Notes: generated by a model not told the origin, from the sequence alone. DNA of 64,000 bases from Streptomyces sp. SCL15-4 (GCF_033366695.1 NZ_JAOBTQ010000001.1:1426001-1490000), one strand, 5' to 3'. Positions 9,296-17,406 are shown, counted from the first letter of the stretch. Program-made: numbers and translations.

Positions 9296-9315
9296 ATAGC
9301 TTCTATTCCTAATAG
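9296..9315. promoter_or_regulatory. Probable CynR binding site
   Basis: The perfect dyad CTATT-CCT-AATAG lies at 9303-9315 and overlaps a second dyad ATAG-N3-CTAT at 9296-9306. They sit in the divergent cynR/cynT gap, in the A/T-rich T-N11-A style of LysR boxes. CTATAG half-sites recur at both edges of the gap. Function is inferred from position and form. Confidence 0.5.
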
Positions 9316-9397
9316 CTCTTGGACACTATAGGAGGAGGTCATGCATGGTGGATCTCACCAGCCCACAGGGGCCGATCCCCACCCGAAGGGAGTGACC

Positions 9398-9976
9398 ATG
9401 CAGGACCTCGCCGATGGCGTCACCCGTTTCCAGCGGGACGTCTTCCCGGCCAAGGCGGAGCTCTTCGCCCATCTGGCCACACATCACACGCCGCAGACGC
9501 TGTTCATAGGCTGCTCCGACGCCCGTGTCGTCCCCGAGCTGATCACCGGCACCGAGCCGGGTGACCTGTTCGTCATCCGCACCGCCGGCAACCTGGTGCC
9601 CGCCTACACCCCTGAGGCCGACGGGATCACGGCGAGCATCGAGTACGCGGTCGCCGCACTGGGCGTCAAGGACATCGTCGTCTGCGGGCACTCCGCGTGC
9701 GGTGCGATGACCGCACTCGCCGAGGGCCACGACCTCGGCGGTGCCCCGGCGGTCGCCACCTGGCTGCGGCACGCGGACGCCTCGGTGGCCCGCACCGCCG
9801 CAGACGGTGGCGTTCCCGCCCTGGTACGGCAGAACGTGCTGGCCCAGCTGGCGAACCTGGCCACCCACCCTTCGGTCGCCAAGGCGCTGGCGCAAGGGAA
9901 GGTCACCCTGCACGGCTGGGTCTTCGACATCCCCACCGGCCGCATCCAGGACCTGACCGCCCCGCTCGCGGCCTGA
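9398..9976 (+). CDS. cynT: Beta-class carbonic anhydrase of the cyanate operon
   Basis: A 192-aa zinc enzyme interconverting CO2 and bicarbonate. Zinc ligands Cys39, His98 and Cys101 are visible (CSDAR at 39-43; CGHSACGAM from 97), with the Asp41-Arg43 dyad. ATG 9398 has GAAGGGA upstream and matches the E. coli CynT start (DLADGVTRFQRDVFP). An earlier ATG at 9341, behind a very good GGAGGAGG, would add 19 residues and cannot be excluded. In cyanate operons this enzyme regenerates the bicarbonate consumed by cyanase. The gene lies ~105 bp ahead of cynS. Confidence 0.9.
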   Translation: MQDLADGVTRFQRDVFPAKAELFAHLATHHTPQTLFIGCSDARVVPELITGTEPGDLFVIRTAGNLVPAYTPEADGITASIEYAVAALGVKDIVVCGHSACGAMTALAEGHDLGGAPAVATWLRHADASVARTAADGGVPALVRQNVLAQLANLATHPSVAKALAQGKVTLHGWVFDIPTGRIQDLTAPLAA

Positions 9977-10081
9977 TACTCCCGGCTCCGGCCTCCCGCC
10001 CGGGAAACGCTTATCCCTCCACTCGCCACTTCCACCTCCTGCTCGTGAAGTGGCCCAGCCGAGAAAAAGGACGTACTGATC

Positions 10082-10552
10082 ATGGTGCACGCACAGTTCG
10101 ACTCGACCGCCCGTGAGGCCCTGGCCGCCAAGGCCGTGGAGGCCAAGACCGTCAAGGACCTCTCCTGGAAGCAGATCGCTGACGCCTCGGGCCTGTCGGT
10201 GGCCTTCACCACCGCCGCCGTCCTCGGTCAGCACCCGCTGCCGGAGAAGTCCGCGAAGGCCGTGGCCGAGCTGCTGGGTCTGGACGACGACGCGGTGATG
10301 CTGCTGCAGACCATCCCGGTCCGCGGTTCGATGCCGAACCGGATCCCGACCGACCCGACCATGTACCGCTTCTACGAGATGCTCCAGGTCTACGGCACGA
10401 CCCTCAAGGCCCTGATTCACGAGGAGTTCGGCGACGGCATCATCTCCGCGATCAACTTCAGGCTCGACGTGAAGAAGGTCGCCGACCCCGAGGGCGGCGA
10501 GCGCGCCGTCATCACCCTGGACGGCAAGTACCTGCCGACCAAGCCCTTCTGA
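10082..10552 (+). CDS. cynS: Cyanase (cyanate hydratase)
   Basis: A 156-aa cyanase, converting cyanate and bicarbonate to carbamate (then ammonia and CO2). The catalytic triad falls on exactly the E. coli numbering: Arg96 and Glu99 in MYRFYEM, and Ser122 in [11 protein letters not shown]. The N-terminal five-helix region ([18 protein letters not shown]) and the C-terminal dimerisation segment are complete. The start ATG 10082 follows an AGAAAAAGGACG ribosome site. With cynT and the divergent cynR it forms a normal cyanate-detoxification or nitrogen-supply module. Confidence 0.96.
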   Translation: MVHAQFDSTAREALAAKAVEAKTVKDLSWKQIADASGLSVAFTTAAVLGQHPLPEKSAKAVAELLGLDDDAVMLLQTIPVRGSMPNRIPTDPTMYRFYEMLQVYGTTLKALIHEEFGDGIISAINFRLDVKKVADPEGGERAVITLDGKYLPTKPF

Positions 10553-10591
10553 CCCCCGGCGCCGATACAGCGTCGCATACGGGCAGATGGC

Positions 10592-10638
10592 AACGGGGCG
10601 GGCCGGAAGAACAGCCTTTCGGCCCGCTCCGCCCCGTT
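10592..10638 (+). terminator. Hairpin between cynS and the deaminase gene
   Basis: AACGGGGCGG (10592-10601) pairs with CCGCCCCGTT (10629-10638), with further GGCC/GGCC pairing inside. The stem is GC-rich and is not followed by a strong T run. It would at least reduce transcription from cynTS into the next gene. Confidence 0.5.
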
Positions 10639-10702
10639 CCCCGAACCCCGCGAAGCCGCCCGTCGGCCGCATCGCCCCTTTCCCGTCCTTGGAGGATCTT
10701 TC

Positions 10703-11200
10703 ATGGACTTCGTCCAGCGCACCATCGACATCGCCCGTCAGAACGTCGCCGAGGGCGGCCGTCCGTTCGCGACCGTCATCGTCAAGGACGGCGAGATCCT
10801 CGCCGAGAGCCCCAACAAGGTGGCCCAGACCAGTGACCCCACCGCGCACGCGGAGATCCTCGCCATCCGCGACGCATGCACCAAGCTGGGCACCGAGCAC
10901 CTGACCGGCACCACCATCTACGTCCTCGCCCACCCCTGCCCGATGTGCCTGGGCGCGCTGTACTACTGCTCGCCCGACGAGGTCGTCTTCCTCACCACCC
11001 GCGACGCCTACGAGCCCCACTACGTCGACGACCGCAAGTACTTCGAACTCGGCACCTTCTACGACGAGTTCGCCAAGCCCTGGCAGGACCGACGGATGCC
11101 GATGCGCTACGAGGAGCGCGAGGACGCCGTAGACGTCTACCGCTTCTGGCAGCAGCGCAACGGCGGCGAGCGCCGCGTCGCGGGCACCCCCGCCGCCTGA
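10703..11200 (+). CDS. Nucleoside/guanine deaminase-type zinc enzyme
   Basis: A 165-aa member of the CMP/dCMP deaminase fold. Zinc ligands are His49 in TAHAEI (proton shuttle Glu51) and Cys79/Cys82 in HPCPMC. The [12 protein letters not shown] opening and the [16 protein letters not shown] motif resemble guanine deaminase-like nucleoside deaminases (GuaD of Bacillus type) more than TadA. It lies 150 bp after cynS with a hairpin between. A deaminase in a cyanate locus would make sense in nitrogen scavenging, but the real substrate is not shown by the sequence. Confidence 0.82.
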   Translation: MDFVQRTIDIARQNVAEGGRPFATVIVKDGEILAESPNKVAQTSDPTAHAEILAIRDACTKLGTEHLTGTTIYVLAHPCPMCLGALYYCSPDEVVFLTTRDAYEPHYVDDRKYFELGTFYDEFAKPWQDRRMPMRYEEREDAVDVYRFWQQRNGGERRVAGTPAA

Positions 11201-11269
11201 CCCAGGCGGTCGAGAAGGTGGCCTGGGTCCACCTGCCCGGCGGCACACCCGACCCCGGCGAAACGCTGA

Positions 11270-11536
11270 TGTCGCCGGTGAGGCCGACGGCCGTGATGTC
11301 GTCGTCGATCATTTCGGCACCGAACTTCTCGGCCCGGGCCCGCGTGTTCTCCATCAGGACGGGCCCGCCGGGGAAGCCGGGGAAGTTCTCCACCTCGGTC
11401 GTGGTGGTCCGCGATCAGCCGACGAAGATGGAGCTGCCGAACAGCAGGGGCTTCAGCTGTGCGCGGGCGGTGTAGAGGACGGCGGTGTAGCCGGCGGGCC
11501 GGAGCCGATGATGACGACCTCGCGTATCCCGCTCAC
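11270..11536 (-). pseudogene. Thioredoxin reductase fragment (arsT/trxB-like)
   Basis: From GTG 11536 the minus strand reads REVVIIGSGP, the FAD-binding GxGxxG start of TrxB. A one-base deletion then shifts the frame into AGYTAVLYTARAQLKPLLFG and a stop. The sequence resumes as [11 protein letters not shown] and [13 protein letters not shown], classic TrxB N-terminal motifs. About 90 codons survive; the CxxC active site and NADPH domain are missing. It directly follows arsC on the same strand; arsenic clusters of Streptomyces can include a thioredoxin reductase (arsT), so this is probably its relic. At about 11215-11275 a plus-strand [11 protein letters not shown] tract resembles part of a Nudix box and may be another scrap. 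Confidence 0.65.
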
Positions 11537-11552
11537 GCCGTCGCCTCAGGCT

Positions 11553-11978
11553 TCACCGGGCGATCTCGGAGATCAGGCCCTCAACCAGGGTCTTGATCTC
11601 GTCGCGGATGGGGCGGACGGCCTCGACGCCCTGCCCGGCCGGGTCCTCCAGCTTCCAGTCGAGGTAGCGCTTGCCGGGGAAGACGGGGCAGGTGTCGCCG
11701 CAGCCCATGGTGACGCAGACGTCCGACTCGCGGACCGCGTCGATGGTGAGGATCTTCGGCGTCTCGGCGGAAATGTCGATGCCGACCTCGGCCATGGCCT
11801 GGACAGCGGCCGGGTTGACCTGGTCACCCGGGTCGGAGCCGGCGGAGCGGACCTCGACACGGTCGCCGGCCAGGTGGGTCAGCCACGCGGCGGCCATCTG
11901 GGAGCGGCCGGCGTTGTGGACGCAGACGAACAGGACGGACGGCTTGTCGGCCACGATGATCGTTCTCTCTCGTCGCAT
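11553..11978 (-). CDS. arsC: Arsenate reductase, low-molecular-weight phosphatase fold
   Basis: A 141-aa protein reducing arsenate to arsenite. The CX5R(S) loop is Cys19-Val-His-Asn-Ala-Gly-Arg25-Ser26; relay cysteines are Cys93 and Cys97 in MGCGDTCPV. These are the features of thioredoxin- or mycothiol-coupled ArsC. ATG 11978 is the longest start; GTG 11954 (VADKPSVLF) agrees better with family N-termini and has GAGAGA upstream, so the first eight residues are uncertain. The gene is divergent from arsR-acr3-arsO, with a palindromic operator between. Confidence 0.92.
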   Translation of the reverse strand: MRRERTIIVADKPSVLFVCVHNAGRSQMAAAWLTHLAGDRVEVRSAGSDPGDQVNPAAVQAMAEVGIDISAETPKILTIDAVRESDVCVTMGCGDTCPVFPGKRYLDWKLEDPAGQGVEAVRPIRDEIKTLVEGLISEIAR

Positions 11979-12011
11979 GGCGGAACCCAGCCGCCAATGA
12001 CTACAGTCCCC

Positions 12012-12023
12012 GCTGATATCAGC
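12012..12023. promoter_or_regulatory. Palindromic ArsR operator between arsC and arsR
   Basis: GCTGATATCAGC is a perfect 12-bp palindrome in the 71-bp divergent gap, followed by the partly repeated GATATGAAAGTATCAG. Position and form fit an ArsR binding site controlling both directions. Confidence 0.55.
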
Positions 12024-12049
12024 AGGCGGTGATATGAAAGTATCAGTAC

Positions 12050-12358
12050 ATGCTGACTTCAGTCGATCCTGATGTGATCCGGGTGCTGGGCGATCCGCTC
12101 CGCCTGAAGATCGTGACCCTGCTGGCGCGCGAGACGCTCTGCACGACGCACCTGGTCGAGGAGACCGGAGCCAAGCAGACCAACCTGTCCAACCACATGA
12201 AGGTGCTGCGCGAGGCCGGGATCGTGGAGACCGAGCCGTGCGGCCGCTTCACCTACTACAAGCTCAAGGCCGAAGTCCTGGCCGGCCTGTCCGAGCAGTT
12301 CGCCGAGCTGGCCGCCTCCGCCCGCACCGCCGCCGAGAACAAGAGGGCCTGCCCGTGA
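12050..12358 (+). CDS. arsR: ArsR-family arsenic repressor
   Basis: A 102-aa winged-helix repressor that releases DNA on binding As(III)/Sb(III). The recognition helix is TNLSNHMKVLREAGIVE (about residues 44-60). Candidate metal cysteines are Cys31 (ETLCTTHL), Cys64 (EPCGRFTYY) and possibly Cys101 at the C-terminus; it lacks the classical CVCD pair. It is the first gene of arsR-acr3-arsO; its TGA overlaps the GTG of acr3 (GTGA), so the two are translationally coupled. Confidence 0.92.
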   Translation: MLTSVDPDVIRVLGDPLRLKIVTLLARETLCTTHLVEETGAKQTNLSNHMKVLREAGIVETEPCGRFTYYKLKAEVLAGLSEQFAELAASARTAAENKRACP

Positions 12359-13473
12359 CCTCCACCGAGCCCACCACCGCCTCAACCCGGGGCACCGGCC
12401 CGGCCGGGGACGACTCGATCGTCAAGAAGCTCTCCACCCTCGACCGCTACCTCGCGGTGTGGATCCTGCTCGCCATGGCCGTCGGCCTGGGCCTGGGCCG
12501 TCTCGTCACGGGCATGAACGACGCGCTCGCGAAGATCGAGGTCGGCGGGATCTCCCTCCCGATCGCGCTCGGCCTGCTGGTCATGATGTACCCGGTCCTC
12601 GCGAAGGTCCGCTACGACCGGCTCGATCGCGTCACCGGCGACAAGAAGCTGATGATCTCCTCGCTGGTCGTCAACTGGATCGTCGGCCCCGCGGTGATGT
12701 TCGCACTGGCGTGGATCTTCCTGCCGGACCTGCCCGAGTACCGCACCGGCCTGATCATCGTCGGCCTGGCTCGCTGCATCGCCATGGTCATCATCTGGAA
12801 CGACCTCGCCTGCGGCGACCGCGAGGCCGCCGCCGTACTGGTCGCGCTGAACTCGGTGTTCCAGGTCCTGGCGTTCGGCCTGCTGGGCTGGTTCTACCTC
12901 GACCTGCTGCCCCGCTGGACGAACCTCGGCGACGGACAGGGCCTGGACGTGTCGGTCTGGCACATCGCTCTGAACGTCGTCGTCTTCCTCGGCATCCCGC
13001 TGCTGGCCGGCTTCCTCACCCGCCGCGTCGGCGAGCAGAAGCTGGGCTGTGCCGACTACGAGGCGAGGTTCCTGCCGAAAATCGGCCCGTGGGCGCTGTA
13101 CGGGCTGCTGTTCACGATCGTCATCCTCTTCGCCCTGCAGGGCAGGACCATCACCTCCCAGCCTCTGGACGTCGCCCGGATCGCACTGCCGCTGCTGGTC
13201 TACTTCGCGGTCATGTTCTTCGGCACCTTCCTCCTCGGCAAGAGCCTGGGCCTGGCCTACGACCGCACCGCGACGCTGGCGTTCACGGCGGCGGGCAACA
13301 ACTTCGAGCTGGCCATCGCGGTCGCCGTCGCCACCTTCGGCGTCACCTCCGGCCAGGCCCTGTCCGGCGTCGTCGGCCCGCTCATCGAGGTCCCGGTGCT
13401 GATCGGCCTGGTCTACGTCGCACTCGCGTGGCGGGAAAGGTTCGCGGGTGAGGCGGTGACGACGGCGTCGTGA
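12355..13473 (+). CDS. acr3: Arsenite efflux transporter, ACR3 family
   Basis: A 372-aa membrane protein with about ten hydrophobic helices starting near residue 33; exports As(OH)3 as arsenite. The two conserved functional residues of ACR3 are in place: Cys141 in GLARCIAMV and Glu318 in NNFELAIA. The start GTG 12355 overlaps the arsR stop by 4 bp, and the stop overlaps the next gene in the same way, so arsR, acr3 and arsO are one coupled operon. Streptomyces papers often call this gene arsB. Confidence 0.95.
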   Translation: MTSTEPTTASTRGTGPAGDDSIVKKLSTLDRYLAVWILLAMAVGLGLGRLVTGMNDALAKIEVGGISLPIALGLLVMMYPVLAKVRYDRLDRVTGDKKLMISSLVVNWIVGPAVMFALAWIFLPDLPEYRTGLIIVGLARCIAMVIIWNDLACGDREAAAVLVALNSVFQVLAFGLLGWFYLDLLPRWTNLGDGQGLDVSVWHIALNVVVFLGIPLLAGFLTRRVGEQKLGCADYEARFLPKIGPWALYGLLFTIVILFALQGRTITSQPLDVARIALPLLVYFAVMFFGTFLLGKSLGLAYDRTATLAFTAAGNNFELAIAVAVATFGVTSGQALSGVVGPLIEVPVLIGLVYVALAWRERFAGEAVTTAS

Positions 13474-14531
13474 CCCAGCAGACGGATGTGGTGGTGGTCG
13501 GCGGCGGCCAGGCCGGGCTCGCCGCCGGCTACCACCTGCGGCGCCAAGGGCTGGACTTCGTGATCCTGGACGCGGGTGCGGCGCCGGGCGGGTCCTGGCA
13601 GCACATGTGGGACTCGCTGCACCTGTTCTCCCCGGCCGAGCACTCCTCGCTGCCCGGCCGCCTCATGCCCGCCCAGGCGGGCCGGACGTATCCGGATGCC
13701 AGGCACGTGGTGGACTACCTCACCGGCTACGAGAAGCGCTACGACCTGCCCGTCCAGCACGGCACACGCGTGGAGGCCGTGCGCCGCGACGCAGGCCGGC
13801 TCCTGGTCGAGGCGGACTCCGGCACTTGGCGGACCCGCGCGGTCATCGGTGCGACCGGCACGTGGTCACGGCCTTTTCTTCCCGCCGTGCCCGGCCGGGA
13901 CGTCTTCGCCGGGAGGCAGTTGCACACGGTGGGCTACCGATCGCCGGCCGAGTTCGCCGGCCGGCGCGTCATGGTGGTCGGCGGCGGGAACTCCGGCGCG
14001 CAGATCGCTGCCGACCTCGCCCTGGACGGCCACGTCGAGGTGACGTGGGTGACCCGGCGCCCGCCGCGTCTCCTCCCCGACGACATCGACGGCCGCGCCC
14101 TGTTCGACGTTGCCACCGCCCGCCGCCGTGCTCTCGACGCCGGCCGCAACGACACCGGCGGCATCGCCTCGCTCGGTGACATCGTCGCGGTGCCGCCCGT
14201 CCGTGCCGCCCGCGACGCCGGACTCCTGACCGCGAAGCCGATGTTCTCCCAGCTCACCACCGAGGGTGTCCGGTGGGCCGACGGCAGCCACAGCGGCGCG
14301 GACGCGGTCATCTGGTGCACCGGGTTCCGCCCGGCGCTGGCCCCCTTCGCACCGTTGGGCCTGCGTGGGCCGCGCGGACGCATCCCCAACGACGGCACGC
14401 GCGCTCTGGGCGAGCCGCGGGTGCACTTGCTCGGCTACGGCGACTGGACCGGCCCGGCCTCGGCCACCCTCATCGGCGTCGGCCGCACCGCCCGGGAGGC
14501 CGTCCGTGAAATCACCGGCCTGCCGGCGTAG
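13470..14531 (+). CDS. arsO: Flavin-dependent monooxygenase of the ars operon
   Basis: A 353-aa FAD/NAD(P)-binding monooxygenase. The Rossmann motif VVVVGGGQAGLAAGYHL (about residues 7-23) binds FAD, a second GGGNSG (VMVVGGGNSGAQIAADLAL) binds NADPH, and the ATG-type motif is ATGTW. The 4-bp GTGA overlap with acr3 places it in the arsenic operon. ArsO was described in a Streptomyces linear-plasmid ars cluster as a putative flavin-binding monooxygenase needed for resistance; its substrate is still unclear. The protein is typical of the CzcO/trimethylamine monooxygenase-like group. Confidence 0.88.
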   Translation: MTQQTDVVVVGGGQAGLAAGYHLRRQGLDFVILDAGAAPGGSWQHMWDSLHLFSPAEHSSLPGRLMPAQAGRTYPDARHVVDYLTGYEKRYDLPVQHGTRVEAVRRDAGRLLVEADSGTWRTRAVIGATGTWSRPFLPAVPGRDVFAGRQLHTVGYRSPAEFAGRRVMVVGGGNSGAQIAADLALDGHVEVTWVTRRPPRLLPDDIDGRALFDVATARRRALDAGRNDTGGIASLGDIVAVPPVRAARDAGLLTAKPMFSQLTTEGVRWADGSHSGADAVIWCTGFRPALAPFAPLGLRGPRGRIPNDGTRALGEPRVHLLGYGDWTGPASATLIGVGRTAREAVREITGLPA

Positions 14532-14595
14532 GCGCCGGAGCGACCGCCACGCGCCGAGTTGACCGGTTGTGCGGAGGTGCCTCTTGTCAGTGACA

Positions 14596-15124
14596 TCAGC
14601 GACGAGTCTTCCGACAGCGCTGTGAGCTGACGTTCCGCCGCACGGGACGGGCGGGAGCCCGGCCGGCGCCGTGGCCGACCAGGGCGTACCGGTACGCCTC
14701 ACCTGTCGCATCCTCGCTGTCCAGCCAGTTCAGCCGGCTCCAGGACTGCGGATCGAGGTCTCCTGATGTTGTGCGTGCGCAGCCGCTTGTCCAACTGCTC
14801 GGGGCTGAGGTCTTCTTCTTCCGCGCAGCCCTCGCGCAGCGCGCACTGGGCGGCCTTGCGGATCAGCCACTTCAGCGACGGCTCGATGCCGTGCCGGTAG
14901 TTCTACAGGATCGGAAGGGGCAGCGAATCGTCCGGGCCGTGGGCGATCCGGTGTCGGGCGGCGGTCTCGGCCGCTCGCAGACAGCCGCCGGCGAGGACGG
15001 GATCGTCCTCACCGGCACCGCCCCAGACGGCGATCCCGGCACCGGCCCAGCGGGGCCGGGGCAGACTCAACCGGTCTTCGGCTTCCTCCACCCCGTCAGG
15101 ACGGCAACCGCCCGCCTCGTCCAC
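14596..15124 (-). pseudogene. Decayed gene of unknown family
   Basis: The minus strand from 15124 reads through RHRIAHGPDDSLPLPIL, meets an in-frame TAG at 14903-14905, then continues NYRHGIEPSLKWLIRKAAQC and LSPEQLDKRLRTHNIR. After a further frame change near 14747 it reads LDPQSWSRLNWLDSEDAT and GEAYRYALVG, stopping at 14596. The amino-acid composition looks like real protein in all three pieces. I do not recognise the family. It is probably a broken accessory gene. The rest of 14532-15187 shows nothing else. Confidence 0.4.
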
Positions 15125-15187
15125 TACCGCTTTTGGCTGCCCACCGCTGCGGCGGCTCCGGGCATTGCGGCGGGCGTCCGATGGTGG

Positions 15188-15562
15188 TCATGCCGCAGCC
15201 GGTGCACCTACCAGCAGTTGGCCCATGGCGGCCAGCACGGACGGCTCGACGCGGTAGTACACCCAGGTGCCGCGCCGCTCGGAGGTCAGCAACCCGGCCT
15301 CCTTCAGCTTCTTCAGGTGGTGGGACACCGTCGGCTGGGAGACGCCGACATCGGAGATGTCGCACACGCACGCCTCCCCGCCTTCGTGCGAGGCCACCGC
15401 GGAGAACAGCCGCAAGCGGATCGGGTCGCCGAGCGCCTTGAACATGCGCGCGGCAGTCACGGCCTCCTCGGCGGTCATCGGGCGCTCGGTCAACGGCGGG
15501 CAGCACGGCACCACGCCCTGACCATCAGCTTCGAGCAGCGGCAGCACCTTCGCATTCGACAT
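15188..15562 (-). CDS. arsR: Second ArsR-family repressor with CVCD metal site
   Basis: A 124-aa winged-helix regulator. It has the classical alpha3 metal motif as ACVCDIS (Cys65, Cys67) and an additional Cys20-Cys21 pair near the N-terminus. The recognition helix is VSQPTVSHHLKKLKEAGLL. It differs clearly from the first ArsR in the window (no CVCD there), so it is a paralogue of another subgroup rather than a recent duplicate. ATG 15562 opens onto an ArsR-like operator (15566-15585). Oriented divergently from the second flavin monooxygenase, with a monooxygenase fragment between. Confidence 0.92.
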   Translation of the reverse strand: MSNAKVLPLLEADGQGVVPCCPPLTERPMTAEEAVTAARMFKALGDPIRLRLFSAVASHEGGEACVCDISDVGVSQPTVSHHLKKLKEAGLLTSERRGTWVYYRVEPSVLAAMGQLLVGAPAAA

Positions 15563-15565
15563 GCG

Positions 15566-15585
15566 TCTATGTTGACATACATCGA
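15566..15585. promoter_or_regulatory. ArsR-type operator copy 1
   Basis: TCTATGTTGACATACATCGA just upstream of the second arsR. It contains the imperfect inverted repeat TCGA-N6-TCAA when read on the minus strand. The same 11-bp TCTATGTTGAC recurs at 15921. Confidence 0.55.
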
Positions 15586-15604
15586 ACCAGTGAGGCGAGG
15601 ACCG

Positions 15605-15906
15605 TCACCGGCGCGCGAGACAGGCGGCCAGGCGCCGGGCGACGCGGTGCGCGTCACGGCCCACGCCGCGCAGCGAGTTCGACGGCAGACCGCACTGCCA
15701 CTCCAGCCCGACGAACGCCGACCTCGGAACCCCGGTCGCCATCCCCTCGCGGTGCCGGGGGTTCCCGGTGGCGTCGAGAGCGCCGTCGAGGCCGGCGAGG
15801 CAGGGCAGGTCGGGGCGGTAGCCGGTGGCGAGCACGACACCTCGACCCCCTCCCGCGTCCCGCCCCGCCAGACGATCTTGGTCCCGTCGGCGCCGGTGAA
15901 CTCCAT
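15605..15906 (-). pseudogene. C-terminal fragment of a flavin monooxygenase
   Basis: The minus strand reads EFTGADGTKIVWRGGTREGV, then after a frame change VLATGYRPDLPCLAGLDGAL, GLEWQCGLPSNSLRGVGRDA and HRVARRLAACLARR, ending at TGA 15605-15607. ATGYRPD is the conserved C-terminal motif of FMO/CzcO-type enzymes. Only about 95 codons remain. It separates the second arsR from its probable partner arsO-like gene and so looks like an older copy of a monooxygenase destroyed during rearrangement. Confidence 0.65.
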
Positions 15907-15920
15907 GACTTCGATGAACG

Positions 15921-15940
15921 TCTATGTTGACCCTCATCAA
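15921..15940. promoter_or_regulatory. ArsR-type operator copy 2
   Basis: TCTATGTTGACCCTCATCAA about 63 bp upstream of the flavoprotein gene at 16003. It shares its first 11 bases with the site in front of the second arsR and contains the perfect TTGA-N6-TCAA inverted repeat (minus-strand reading). It suggests joint control of both genes by the CVCD-type ArsR. Confidence 0.55.
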
Positions 15941-16002
15941 TACAGGTGCCATGCTGGGCCGCGCAAGCCATCGACAGATGTCGAAACACGCAAGGAGTCG
16001 CC

Positions 16003-17406
16003 GTGAACGCGCCCGCCACCACCGAGCTGCCCGTCGTCGTGATCGGGGCCGGCCCCGCCGGTCTGGCCGCCGCCGCCCACCTTCTCGACCAGGGCATCGA
16101 GCCCCTGGTCCTGGAAACCGGCGAGAGGGCCGGTGCCGCGGTGCGCGAGTGGGCGCACGTGCGCCTGTTCTCCACCTGGGGTGAGGTCGTCGACCCCGCC
16201 GCCGAGAAACTCCTCGCCCCCACCGGCTGGACACGCCCCGACCCGGCCGCCTATCCCTCCGGCGGCGACTGGGCCGAGCTCTACCTGCAGCCCCTTGCCG
16301 ACGCCCTCGGCGACCGTGTCCGCCTCAGCGTCACCGTCACCGGTGTCTCCCGGGCGGGCCGGGACCGCATCGTGGACGCCGGCCGCGAGGCCCGGCCATT
16401 CGTCGTACACGTCGCCCACGCCGACGGCCGTGAGGAACGCCTCCTCGCCCGCGCCGTCATCGACGCCTCCGGCACGTGGGCCACACCGTCTCCGTCCGGC
16501 GGCAGCGGACTGCCCGCGCTCGGCGAGAAGGCCGCCGCCGACCGGATCACCTACCGCGTCCCGGACCTCCAGGACCCCGCCGTCCGCGCCCGGTACACGG
16601 GCAAGCGGACCGCCGTCATCGGCTCCGGCGCCTCCGCCTTCACCGCGCTCGCCTACCTCGCCGGCCTCGCCAAGGCCGACGACGGCGCGGGGACGAAGGC
16701 GGTGTGGATCCTGCGCCGGGGCATCTCGGGTTCCACCTTCGGCGGCGGCGAGGCCGACCAGCTCCCGGCGCGCGGCGCCCTGGGCCTGGCGGCGAAGGCC
16801 ACCGTCGACGAGGGGCACGCGGACGCGGTCACCGGCTTCCGCACCGAGGCCATCGAGCGGGACGCCGACGGCCGCCTGGTTCTGGTCGGCGAGGACGGGC
16901 GCCGCCTGGACGCGGTTGACGAGGTGATCGTGCTGACCGGCTTCCGCCCCGACGTGTCCTTCCTCGATGAGTTGCGCCTGGGCCTCGACGAACGTCTCCA
17001 GGCACCCGTCGCGCTCGCGCCGCTGATCGACCCCAACCAGCACTCCTGCGGCACCGTCTACCCCCACGGCCACCGCGAACTCTCCCACCCCGAGCAGGGC
17101 GTCTACCTGGTCGGCATGAAGTCCTACGGCCGCGCCCCGACCTTCCTGGCGATGACCGGCTACGAGCAGGTCCGCTCCGTCGCAGCCGCGATCGCCGGCG
17201 ACCTCGACGCAGCCGACCGCGTGGAGCTCACCCTCCCCGAGACGGGTGTGTGCGGTGGCGCCGGTCTGTTCGACGCTCCCGACGCCCAGGAGGCTGATGG
17301 TGGCGGCTGCTGCGCACCCGCGCCGCACCTCGTCCAGCTCGGCGCCTCCACCGCGGTCGGGACGTCCGCCGAGCAGGCTTCGGCGGGCGGCTGCTGCGGC
17401 TCGTGA
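16003..17406 (+). CDS. Arsenic-associated flavoprotein monooxygenase with Cys-pair tail
   Basis: A 467-aa FAD/NAD(P)-dependent oxidoreductase from GTG 16003 (AAGGAG five bases upstream). FAD motif VIGAGPAGLAAAAHL near residue 12; second nucleotide motif TAVIGSGASAFTALAYL; ATG-like motif LTGFRPD. The last ~50 residues are unusual: a Cys, then GGGCCAP and finally GGCCGS at the extreme C-terminus, in an otherwise Ala/Gly tail. Vicinal cysteines bind As(III), so a metalloid-sensing or delivery role is plausible but inferred. It lies behind a candidate ArsR site and overlaps an MFS relic by GTGA, so it headed a second ars-type operon. Confidence 0.82.
   Translation: MNAPATTELPVVVIGAGPAGLAAAAHLLDQGIEPLVLETGERAGAAVREWAHVRLFSTWGEVVDPAAEKLLAPTGWTRPDPAAYPSGGDWAELYLQPLADALGDRVRLSVTVTGVSRAGRDRIVDAGREARPFVVHVAHADGREERLLARAVIDASGTWATPSPSGGSGLPALGEKAAADRITYRVPDLQDPAVRARYTGKRTAVIGSGASAFTALAYLAGLAKADDGAGTKAVWILRRGISGSTFGGGEADQLPARGALGLAAKATVDEGHADAVTGFRTEAIERDADGRLVLVGEDGRRLDAVDEVIVLTGFRPDVSFLDELRLGLDERLQAPVALAPLIDPNQHSCGTVYPHGHRELSHPEQGVYLVGMKSYGRAPTFLAMTGYEQVRSVAAAIAGDLDAADRVELTLPETGVCGGAGLFDAPDAQEADGGGCCAPAPHLVQLGASTAVGTSAEQASAGGCCGS

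Noticed and set aside
14771..16006. 411-codon plus-strand ORF over the second arsR region
   Set aside because: It is antisense to a clear CVCD-type arsR and to an FMO fragment; no recognisable motif.
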